From assembly GCF_019397265.1 (NCBI RefSeq), contig NZ_CP068985.1, forward strand, positions 1,736,001-1,800,000: a DNA stretch of 64,000 nucleotides, given 5' to 3'. The stretch's first letter is position 1. The number at the start of each line of letters is the position of its first letter. The DNA comes from Nonomuraea coxensis DSM 45129 (GTDB lineage Bacteria > Actinomycetota > Actinomycetes > Streptosporangiales > Streptosporangiaceae). Position numbers and translations under genes: made by a program. The notes beneath the pieces were generated by a model. That model did not search any database. It was not told where the DNA came from and saw only the letters and a program-made list of their open reading frames with translations. This document shows, one piece after another, positions 16,145 to 24,606 of this stretch.

Positions 16145-16450
16145 ATGGCACGGGGCGACGTTGAAGAGCGGACAGACGATCTCGGCGCGATACTTCCGAA
16201 GACCGATCCCGCTGGGGCTGATCTGGTCTACATGATCATTGCCGGGCACATCGCCGGCCAGATCGAGCGCGGCGAGCGTGCGGTCGGCTCCCGTCTGCCC
16301 TCCGAGCTCGAGCTCTCCAACATGTGGCAGGTCGCGCGAATGACGGTCCGGCGTGCCATCCGGGAGTTGACGGAGCGAGGGCTCGTTCGTGCTGTGCACG
16401 GCAAGGGGACATTCGTGACGGAGTCGCGGGGTGAGGCGTCCGGCCGGTGA
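16145..16450 (+). CDS. Short GntR family regulator (DNA-binding domain only)
   Basis: A 101-residue GntR protein containing just the winged helix-turn-helix (DLVYMIIAGHIAGQIERGER, RLPSELELSNMWQVARMTVR, RAIRELTERGLVRAVHGKGTFV). The UTRA ligand-binding domain of full-length HutC-type regulators is missing. Such stand-alone forms are common in actinomycetes. It is divergent from the radical SAM/methyltransferase pair over a perfect palindrome, so it most likely represses that pair and itself. Without a ligand domain the signal for release is unclear. Confidence 0.85.
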   Translation: MARGDVEERTDDLGAILPKTDPAGADLVYMIIAGHIAGQIERGERAVGSRLPSELELSNMWQVARMTVRRAIRELTERGLVRAVHGKGTFVTESRGEASGR

Positions 16451-16488
16451 TCCCGGCGGTCGCTCGGCGGGTCAATATGCTGATCACC

Positions 16489-17175
16489 ATGACTGAACGA
16501 CCGACGGCGCTGGTGACCGGCGCTTCCCGAGGTGTCGGCGCGGCCGTCGCCAGGGCCCTCGGGCCCACTCACCACGTCATCCTGGGCGGACGGGACGAGA
16601 GCGCGCTGGCCGCCGTGGCGGCGGAGCTGCCGGACGCGCGGCCGTGGCCGGTGGAGCTGACCGGGGTCACCGAGGCCGACGTCGCCGGCGTCGAGCGGCT
16701 GGACCTGCTCGTGCACAGCGCCGCGATCACCCGCATGGGCCTGATCGCCGAGCAGCCGGCCGCCGTCTGGCGGGAGATGTTCGAGGTCAACGTCGTCGCC
16801 GTCGCCGAGCTGACCCGGCTGCTGCTGCCCGCGCTGCGGCGCGCCAAGGGGCAGGTGGTGTGCGTCAACTCCGGCGCGGGCCAGCGCGCGAACCCGCACT
16901 GGGCGGCGTACGCGGCCAGCAAGTTCGCGCTGAAGGCGTTCGCCGACGCGCTGCGGCAGGAGGAGAGCGAGGTGCGGGTCACGACCGTCTACCCCGGCCG
17001 CATCGCCACCGACATGCAGCACGAGGTCCGCGCGTACGAGGGCGGCCCGTTCGAGCCCGAGAAATACCTCACCGCCGAGAGCGTGGCACGCGCCGTGCTG
17101 GCCGCGGTCAACGCCGGGCCGGACGCCCATCTCACCGAGCTGACGCTGCGGCCCGCCGCCGGCCCGGTCAACTGA
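16489..17175 (+). CDS. SDR family oxidoreductase
   Basis: A 228-residue short-chain dehydrogenase. LVTGASRGVGAAVARAL gives the TGxxxGxG nucleotide motif near residue 9, LLVHSAAITRMG stands for the NNAG-type strand, VCVNSGAGQRANP holds the catalytic Ser, and YAASKFALKAFADALR holds the Tyr and Lys. The C-terminus is short, as in YueD/sepiapterin-reductase-like members. ATG 16489 has no clear ribosome site; ATG 16477 is an alternative. The TGA stop (17173-17175) forms the first three bases of hut operator copy 2, so this gene ends within that regulatory site. Its substrate is unknown. Confidence 0.85.
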   Translation: MTERPTALVTGASRGVGAAVARALGPTHHVILGGRDESALAAVAAELPDARPWPVELTGVTEADVAGVERLDLLVHSAAITRMGLIAEQPAAVWREMFEVNVVAVAELTRLLLPALRRAKGQVVCVNSGAGQRANPHWAAYAASKFALKAFADALRQEESEVRVTTVYPGRIATDMQHEVRAYEGGPFEPEKYLTAESVARAVLAAVNAGPDAHLTELTLRPAAGPVN

Positions 17176-17188
17176 ATGGATCCATTCA
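17173..17188. promoter_or_regulatory. Hut operator copy 2 (upstream of amidohydrolase-hutF-hutI)
   Basis: TGAATG-GATC-CATTCA is a perfect 16-bp palindrome with exactly the half-sites and gap seen at 11365-11380 before hutU. It begins on the stop codon of the SDR gene and ends 13 bases before the amidohydrolase ATG. A TACAGT box just after it can serve as the -10. The pairing of the two sites defines a local two-operon Hut regulon. Confidence 0.72.
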
Positions 17189-17201
17189 CTACAGTGGGGC
17201 C

Positions 17202-18365
17202 ATGCTCGAACCGCTCACACACATAGGACGAGACGCGGCGACCGGCGGCTACGTCAGGGACGCCTGGTCGCCGGCGGACATGGAGCTCCGGGAGTGGTTC
17301 GCGGGCGAGGCCGGCCGGCGCGGCCTCGACCTGCGGGAGGACCGCAACGGCAACCTGTGGGCCTGGTGGGGCGACCCGTCGCGGAGCCCCGGCGTCGTGA
17401 CCGGCAGCCATCTCGACTCGGTGCGCCAGGGCGGCGCGTACGACGGCCCGCTCGGCGTCGTCTCCGCCTTCGCCGCCCTCGACCTGCTGAGGGAGCGCGG
17501 CGTCACCCCCGGCAGGCCGCTCGGCGTGGTCTGCTTCACCGACGAGGAGGGGGCCAGGTTCGGCGTGCCGTGCATGGGGTCGCGGCTGCTCACCGGAGCG
17601 ATCGGGCCCGAACGGGCGCTCGCGCTCACCGACGACGAGGGCGACACCCTCGCCGACGTCCTGGCCAGGGCGGGACGCAGGCCGGAGTGGGCCGGCCGCG
17701 ACGACGAGACGCTGGCCGGCGTCGGCGCGTTCGTGGAGCTGCACGTCGAGCAGGGCCGCGGCCTGGCCGCCCACGGCCGCCCGGTGGGCGTGGCCGCCGC
17801 CATCTGGCCGCACGGGCGCTGGCGCTTCGACTTCCGCGGCCGGGCCGACCACGCGGGCACCACGAGGCTCGCCGACCGCGACGACCCGATGCTGCCGTTC
17901 GCCCGCATGGTGCTGGCCACCCGCGCGGCGGCCGAGCGGCGGGGCGTGGTGGCGACGGTCGGAAAGGTACGGGTCCGTCCCGGCAACGCCAACGCCGTCC
18001 CCGGCCACGTGGCCGCCTGGCTGGACGCCCGAGGCGCGGAAGAGGACGACGTCCGCGCCCTGGTGGCGGAGCTCGCCGAGGGCCACGAGGTGAGCGAGGA
18101 GTCCTGGACGCCGGTCGTCGGCTTCGACCCGGCGCTCAGGGACCGCCTGGCGAGGGTGGCGGGCGGCGGCACGCCCGCGCCCGTCCTGCCGACGGGGGCC
18201 GGCCACGACGCGGGCATCCTCGCCGCCGCGGGCGTGCCGGCCGGGATGTTGTTCGTCCGCAACCCCACGGGCGTGTCCCACAGCCCGGAGGAGCATGCCG
18301 AGCGGGCAGACTGCGAGGCGGGAGTGGTGGCGCTGGCCGACGTGCTGGAGGATCTGTGTCGCTGA
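17202..18365 (+). CDS. M20 family amidohydrolase (allantoate amidohydrolase-like), Hut-associated
   Basis: A 387-residue M20/allantoate-amidohydrolase-like metallohydrolase. Metal ligands are visible: His in TGSHLDSV, bridging Asp in YDGPLGVVSAF, Glu pair in CFTDEEGARFG, His in VELHVEQG and the last His in GVSHSPEEH. The dimerisation domain includes FRGRADHAGTTRLADRDDP. Relatives cleave N-carbamoyl amino acids or allantoate. It starts the hutF-hutI operon under the second hut palindrome, and no HutG deformylase is present, so it may hydrolyse N-formylglutamate to glutamate and formate (inference). Its 3' end overlaps hutF by ten bases. Confidence 0.85.
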   Translation: MLEPLTHIGRDAATGGYVRDAWSPADMELREWFAGEAGRRGLDLREDRNGNLWAWWGDPSRSPGVVTGSHLDSVRQGGAYDGPLGVVSAFAALDLLRERGVTPGRPLGVVCFTDEEGARFGVPCMGSRLLTGAIGPERALALTDDEGDTLADVLARAGRRPEWAGRDDETLAGVGAFVELHVEQGRGLAAHGRPVGVAAAIWPHGRWRFDFRGRADHAGTTRLADRDDPMLPFARMVLATRAAAERRGVVATVGKVRVRPGNANAVPGHVAAWLDARGAEEDDVRALVAELAEGHEVSEESWTPVVGFDPALRDRLARVAGGGTPAPVLPTGAGHDAGILAAAGVPAGMLFVRNPTGVSHSPEEHAERADCEAGVVALADVLEDLCR

Positions 18366-19681
18366 CGTACTGGTGCGAGCAGGCGTGGCTGCCCGACGGC
18401 GTCGCCGAGGACGTGCTCGTCGTCGTCGAGGGCGACCGCATCACCAGGGTCGGCCAGGGGCCGCCGCCGCCCGGCGCCGAGCGGCTGGCCGGGCTCACCC
18501 TCCCCGGCCTGGCCAACGCCCACTCCCATGCCTTCCACCGGGCGCTGCGCGGCGTCGCCCAGGAGGGCAAGGGCGACTTCTGGACCTGGCGCGAGCGCAT
18601 GTACGAGGTGGCCGCCCGCCTCGACCCCGACTCCTACCTGCGCCTCGCCACCGCCGTCTACGCCGAGATGGCGCTGGCAGGGGTGACCTGCGTGGGCGAG
18701 TTCCACTACGTGCACCACGGGCCGGACGGCACGCCGTACGACGACCCCAACGCCATGGGGCACGCCCTCGTCGAGGCCGCCCGCGCGGCCGGGCTGCGCG
18801 TCGCGCTGCTCGACACCTGCTACCTGACCGGCGGCATCGGCGCCCCCTTGTCGGGGCCGCAGGTCCGTTTCGGCGACGGCGACGCCGGCCGCTGGGCGGC
18901 CCGCGCGGACGCGCTCGCCGCCGCCTACGAGGGGCAGCCGGACGTCGAGATCGGGGCGGCGGTGCACTCGGTCCGCGCGGTGCCGCCCGAGCAGATGCCG
19001 CTCGTCACCGAGTTCTCCCGCCGCCACGCCGCGCCGCTGCACGCGCACGTCTCCGAGCAGCGCGCCGAGGTCGCGGCCTGCGTCGAGATGTACGCCGCGA
19101 CCCCGGTCGGCCTGCTGCACGAGCACGGCGTGCTGGGGCCGCGCTCGACCGCCGTGCACGCGACCCACCTCAACGACGTGGACGTGGAACTGCTCGCCGA
19201 CTCGGGCACGGCGGTGTGCATGTGCCCCACGACCGAACGCGACCTCGCCGACGGCATCGGCCCGGCCCGCGAGCTCGCCGACCGGGGCACGGCGATCACG
19301 CTCGGCTCCGACAGCCACGCCGTCGTCGACCTCTTCGAGGAGGCGAGGGCGGTCGAGCTGGACGAGCGCCTCGCCAGCGGCCGGCGCGGCCACTGGAGCG
19401 CCGCCGGGCTGCTGTCCGCCGCGACCTGCGCCGGCCACATCTCGCTCGGCTTCCCCGACGCGGGCCTGCTCGTCCCGGGGGCCTGGGCCGACCTCGTGTC
19501 CGTACGCCTCGACAGCGTGCGCACGGCGGGCGCGGCCGGGCTGGAGGCCGTGGTGTTCGCGGCCACGGCCGCCGACGTGCACTCCGTCGTCTCCGGCGGG
19601 CGGCGGGTGGTCACGGCGGGGCGGCACGTCCTCGGCGACGCCGGCGCGCTGCTGTCCGAGGCGATCAAGGCCCTGCGCTGA
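18356..19681 (+). CDS. hutF: Formimidoylglutamate deiminase
   Basis: A 441-residue amidohydrolase-superfamily enzyme that turns N-formimidoyl-L-glutamate into N-formyl-L-glutamate and ammonia. The metal motif appears as [15 protein letters not shown] (about residues 52-66), followed by the HutF-typical [36 protein letters not shown] and [16 protein letters not shown] give the remaining His and Asp ligands. The GTG start with GGAG lies within the end of the M20 gene, so translation is coupled. Its presence means this organism uses the two-step route via formylglutamate, not HutG formiminoglutamase. Confidence 0.93.
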   Translation: MSLTYWCEQAWLPDGVAEDVLVVVEGDRITRVGQGPPPPGAERLAGLTLPGLANAHSHAFHRALRGVAQEGKGDFWTWRERMYEVAARLDPDSYLRLATAVYAEMALAGVTCVGEFHYVHHGPDGTPYDDPNAMGHALVEAARAAGLRVALLDTCYLTGGIGAPLSGPQVRFGDGDAGRWAARADALAAAYEGQPDVEIGAAVHSVRAVPPEQMPLVTEFSRRHAAPLHAHVSEQRAEVAACVEMYAATPVGLLHEHGVLGPRSTAVHATHLNDVDVELLADSGTAVCMCPTTERDLADGIGPARELADRGTAITLGSDSHAVVDLFEEARAVELDERLASGRRGHWSAAGLLSAATCAGHISLGFPDAGLLVPGAWADLVSVRLDSVRTAGAAGLEAVVFAATAADVHSVVSGGRRVVTAGRHVLGDAGALLSEAIKALR

Positions 19682-19715
19682 CCACACCCGACCGACGACG
19701 AATCGGAGCCCTGCC

Positions 19716-20903
19716 ATGACCGCCACCCTGTTCGACGGGATCGGGCTGCTCTACACCGGCGACCCCGAGCGCGAGGAGATCACGGACGCGGCGCTGCTCG
19801 CCGAGGACGGCGTGGTCGTCTGGCTCGGCCCCGCCGCCGAGGCCCCGGGAGGCGCCGAGGAGCGCGTGGACGTCGCCGGCCGGGCCGTCATCCCCGGCTT
19901 CGTCGACTCCCACGCCCACCTGATCTTCGCCGGCGACCGCACGGCCGAGTTCCAGGCCCGCATGTCCGGCGAGCCGTACACCGGCGGCGGCATCAGGACC
20001 ACCGTCGCCGCCACCCGCCGCGCCGGCGACGCCGAGCTGGCCACGCACGCCCTCGCGCTGGTCCGCGAGATGGCCAGGCAGGGCACCACCACGGTCGAGA
20101 TCAAGAGCGGTTACGGCCTCACCGTCGAGGACGAGCGCCGCTCCCTGGAGCTCGCCACCGCGCTCACCGACGAGACGACCTTCCTCGGCGCGCACGTCGT
20201 GCCCGAGGGCGTGGACGCCGACGACTACGTACGGCTGGTGGCCGGGGAGATGCTGACGGCGTGCGCGCCGTTCGCGCGGTGGGTGGACGTCTTCTGCGAG
20301 CGCGGGGCCTTCGACGGCGACCAGACGCGGGAGATCCTGACCGCCGGCCAGAGGGCCGGGCTCGGCGTGCGGGTGCACGCCAACCAGCTCGGCGAGGGGC
20401 CGGGGGTGCGCATCGCCTGCGAGCTGGGCGCGGCCTCGGCCGACCACTGCACGCATCTCACGGCGGCCGACGTGGACGCGCTGGCGGGCTCGGGGACGGT
20501 GGCGACGCTGCTGCCGGGGGCGGAGTTCTCGACGCGCTCGCCGTACCCGGACGCGCGCCGGCTGCTCGACGCCGGAGTCACCGTGGCGCTGGCCACCGAC
20601 TGCAACCCGGGGTCGTCCTACACCTCGTCGATGGCGTTCTGCGTGGCGCTCGCGGTGCGCGAGATGCGGATGACGCCGCTGGAGGCGATCCGGGCGGCCA
20701 CGTACGGCGGGGCCCGCGCGCTGCGCCGCGCGGACGTAGGCTGGTTGCGTCCCGGCGCCCGCGCCGACCTGGTCGTGCTCGACGCCCCGTCCTACGTCCA
20801 CCTGGCCTATCGGCCCGGCGTCCCCCTCGTCCATCAGGTCTTCCAGGGTGGTCTCCTCCTTCAGGAGGACATCCAGAACCCTCCCTCGGTCGTAGTGCTT
20901 TAG
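19716..20903 (+). CDS. hutI: Imidazolonepropionase
   Basis: A 395-residue imidazolonepropionase, which opens the ring of imidazolone propionate to N-formimidoyl-L-glutamate, the substrate of HutF. Typical segments are [18 protein letters not shown] with the HxH metal pair (about residues 66-73), [61 protein letters not shown] and [14 protein letters not shown] with the catalytic Asp. It is the last gene of the M20-hutF-hutI operon, 34 bases after hutF. Confidence 0.95.
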   Translation: MTATLFDGIGLLYTGDPEREEITDAALLAEDGVVVWLGPAAEAPGGAEERVDVAGRAVIPGFVDSHAHLIFAGDRTAEFQARMSGEPYTGGGIRTTVAATRRAGDAELATHALALVREMARQGTTTVEIKSGYGLTVEDERRSLELATALTDETTFLGAHVVPEGVDADDYVRLVAGEMLTACAPFARWVDVFCERGAFDGDQTREILTAGQRAGLGVRVHANQLGEGPGVRIACELGAASADHCTHLTAADVDALAGSGTVATLLPGAEFSTRSPYPDARRLLDAGVTVALATDCNPGSSYTSSMAFCVALAVREMRMTPLEAIRAATYGGARALRRADVGWLRPGARADLVVLDAPSYVHLAYRPGVPLVHQVFQGGLLLQEDIQNPPSVVVL

Positions 20904-20970
20904 GGAATCTTTGCCCGGGGCCGCACGTTGGCCGGGTATAGGACGCAGCTGCGGAACGAGGTGCCAGGGG

Positions 20971-21912
20971 ATGGCAAGGCCTACGGGGAGTCGCACGCAG
21001 GAGCAGCACGTCGCGGACCGCGATCTGCTGGGGACGTACCTGGCCGAGATCGGCCGCGTCCCGTTGCTCACCGCGGAGGAAGAGGTGGAGCTCGCCAAGC
21101 GGATCGAGGCGGGACTGTTCGCGGAGCACCTGCTCGACAGCGGGGGCTCGGAGCCGCGCATCGGGGACGCGGCCGACGAGGAGCTGGAGCGCCTGGCCAT
21201 CTCGGGCCGGCGCGCCAAGGACGAGTTCATCCAGGCCAACCTGCGCCTGGTGGTGGCGGTGGCGCGGAAGTACTCCGGCCGGGGGATGCCGCTGATCGAC
21301 CTCGTCCAGGAGGGCAACCTGGGCCTGGTGCGGGCGGTGGAGAAGTTCGACTACCGGCGGGGCTACAAGTTCTCCACCTACGCCACGTGGTGGATCAGGC
21401 AGTCGGTGGGGCGGGCCATCCACGAGCAGGCGCGGCCGGTGCGGCTGCCCACGCACGCGGGGGAGCAGATGACCCGGCTCATGCGGGTGCGGCGTGACAT
21501 GCTCGCCGAGTTCGACGCCGAGCCGACCGACGACGACCTCGCCGACATCCTCGAGCTTCCGATCGAGCGGGTGCGCGAGCTGCGCCGCTGGGCCTCCGAC
21601 CCGGTGTCGCTGCAGCTCGGCGTGGGCGACGAGGACGAGACCGAGCTGGGCGACATGATCGCCGACGAGACCTGGGCCGATCCTGAGCAGCAGGCCATCG
21701 ACATCCTGGAGCGCGAGCGGCTCGACCAGTGGCTCACCGGGCTGGAGGGGCCGACCAGCGAGATGCTGCGCTGGCGCTACGGGCTGGTCGACGGGCGCGA
21801 GCACACGCTGACCGAGGTGGGGGAGCGTTACGGCATCGGCCGTGACCGGGCCCGCCGCATCGAGCGCGACGCCCTGGCCCGCCTGCGCAAGATGGCGACC
21901 GCCGCCGCCTGA
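20971..21912 (+). CDS. RNA polymerase sigma factor, sigma-70 group 2 (HrdA/HrdC-like)
   Basis: A 313-residue sigma-70 family factor without region 1.1. Region 1.2 is LLGTYLAEIGRVPLLTAEEE. Region 2 contains FIQANLRLVVAVARKYSGRG, DLVQEGNLGLVRAVEKFDY and KFSTYATWWIRQSVGRAI, nearly identical to primary sigmas for core binding and -10 recognition. Region 3 and region 4 follow, the latter LTEVGERYGIGRDRARRIER, which deviates from the primary-sigma form (VTRERIRQIE), so -35 preference may differ. The ATG is preceded by a weak CAGGGG. A TATAGG box lies about 30 bases upstream. It is monocistronic between hutI and the MOSC gene. Confidence 0.9.
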   Translation: MARPTGSRTQEQHVADRDLLGTYLAEIGRVPLLTAEEEVELAKRIEAGLFAEHLLDSGGSEPRIGDAADEELERLAISGRRAKDEFIQANLRLVVAVARKYSGRGMPLIDLVQEGNLGLVRAVEKFDYRRGYKFSTYATWWIRQSVGRAIHEQARPVRLPTHAGEQMTRLMRVRRDMLAEFDAEPTDDDLADILELPIERVRELRRWASDPVSLQLGVGDEDETELGDMIADETWADPEQQAIDILERERLDQWLTGLEGPTSEMLRWRYGLVDGREHTLTEVGERYGIGRDRARRIERDALARLRKMATAAA

Positions 21913-21936
21913 CCCGCCGCCTTTAGGCTGGGGCGC

Positions 21937-22698
21937 ATGCATATCGAGACATTGCGCCGCTATCCGGTCAAGTCGTTGCTGGGTGAGGAGCTCCCCGAGA
22001 GCGAGGTGGACGAGCGCGGGCTGGCGGGCGACCGGGCGCGGGCGGTGCTCGACGTCGCCACCGGCAAGATCGCCAGCGCCAAGAACCCCCGGCTCTGGCG
22101 GGACCTGCTCACCCTGGACGGCGCCGCGCCGCCCGGCGACGAGGAGCTGTCGCGGCTGCTCGGTCGCGAGGTGCGGCTCATCGACGTGCCGCCGGAGGGC
22201 GCCGAGCTGGAGCGGTCCGTGCCGGAGCGGGTGCTGGCCGAGGGCATCGAGGCGGAGGTCCCGTACACGGTGGGCACGCTGGGCGCGGGCGCGCCGCCCG
22301 GCACCTTCTTCGACTTCGCGCCGATCCACCTGATCACGACCGCGGCCCTGGCGACGATCGGCGCCCTCGGCCCGCGCGGACGGGTCGAGGCCGCCCGTTA
22401 CCGGCCCAACCTGGTCATCGCCGCCGAGGGCGAGGGCTTCCCCGAGAACGACTGGGTCGGCCGGCGGCTGCACGTCGGCGCCGACGTGGTGCTGGAGGTC
22501 ATCGTCGCCAGCCCGCGCTGCGCCGTGCCCACGCTGGCGCACGGCACGCTGGAGCGCGACCCCGACGCGCTGCGGACGGTCGCCAGGCACAACCGGGTGC
22601 CGGTCTTCGGCACGGGGCCGCAGCCCTGCGCCGGCGTGTACGCCCGCGTGTCGCACCCCGGCCTGGTGCGGAAGGGCGATCCCGTACGCCTCGGCTGA
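21937..22698 (+). CDS. MOSC domain-containing protein
   Basis: A 253-residue protein with the N-terminal MOSC beta-barrel (LRRYPVKSLLGEEL, ERGLAGDRARAVLD) and a C-terminal MOSC domain. The conserved Cys of MOSC proteins, which handles sulfur or binds molybdenum cofactor, is in VIVASPRCAVPTLAHG. PVFGTGPQPCAGVYARV near the end carries a second Cys. Related proteins work in amidoxime reduction or molybdenum cofactor sulfuration. No partner reductase is adjacent, so the role here stays general. Confidence 0.87.
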   Translation: MHIETLRRYPVKSLLGEELPESEVDERGLAGDRARAVLDVATGKIASAKNPRLWRDLLTLDGAAPPGDEELSRLLGREVRLIDVPPEGAELERSVPERVLAEGIEAEVPYTVGTLGAGAPPGTFFDFAPIHLITTAALATIGALGPRGRVEAARYRPNLVIAAEGEGFPENDWVGRRLHVGADVVLEVIVASPRCAVPTLAHGTLERDPDALRTVARHNRVPVFGTGPQPCAGVYARVSHPGLVRKGDPVRLG

Positions 22699-22774
22699 CC
22701 ACGCCGCCGATTGCGCAGTTCCCTTATGAGAGGGGTGAGACGTCCGAAACGCGGCCGAAACACCTGTGTGGCGA

Positions 22775-22792
22775 GTTTCACAGATGTGAAAC
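22775..22792. promoter_or_regulatory. Inverted repeat with GlnR-box character upstream of amtB
   Basis: GTTTCAC-AGAT-GTGAAAC is a perfect 7-bp inverted repeat 72 bases before the amtB start. It contains TTCAC-6-GAAAC, close to the GTnAC-6-GAAAC boxes bound by the nitrogen regulator GlnR in actinomycetes, and GAAAC also occurs at 22746 and 22757. Control of amtB-glnB-glnD by GlnR is well established in Streptomyces; the match here is by eye. Confidence 0.55.
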
Positions 22793-22851
22793 ACACCTGG
22801 TCGTGCCACGAAACCCCGGGCGAACACGCTGTGGCCACACGTCACACGTAA

Positions 22852-24510
<1,659 letters not shown>

Positions 24511-24511
24511 T

Positions 24512-24550
24512 GTTCCTGCGGAGCTCCGACAACGGCGTCGGAGCGGGAAC
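24512..24550 (+). terminator. Hairpin between glnB and glnD
   Basis: GTTCC-tgcgga-GCTCCGAC-aacggc-GTCGGAGC-g-GGAAC: an inner perfect 8-bp stem with a 6-base loop and an outer 5-bp stem. It begins two bases after the glnB stop. There is no T-run, so it may reduce read-through or stabilise the amtB-glnB message rather than end transcription fully. Confidence 0.5.
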
Positions 24551-24606
24551 ACAGGGTTCGCCGGGCGGGTCCCGGCGAGAGGACACTGAGGTGAGGGGGC
24601 ACTGAG

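Noticed and set aside
20854-20869. TCCTCC-TTCA-GGAGGA inverted repeat near the hutI end
   Set aside because: Lies within the hutI coding sequence 34 bases before the stop; short and probably incidental.
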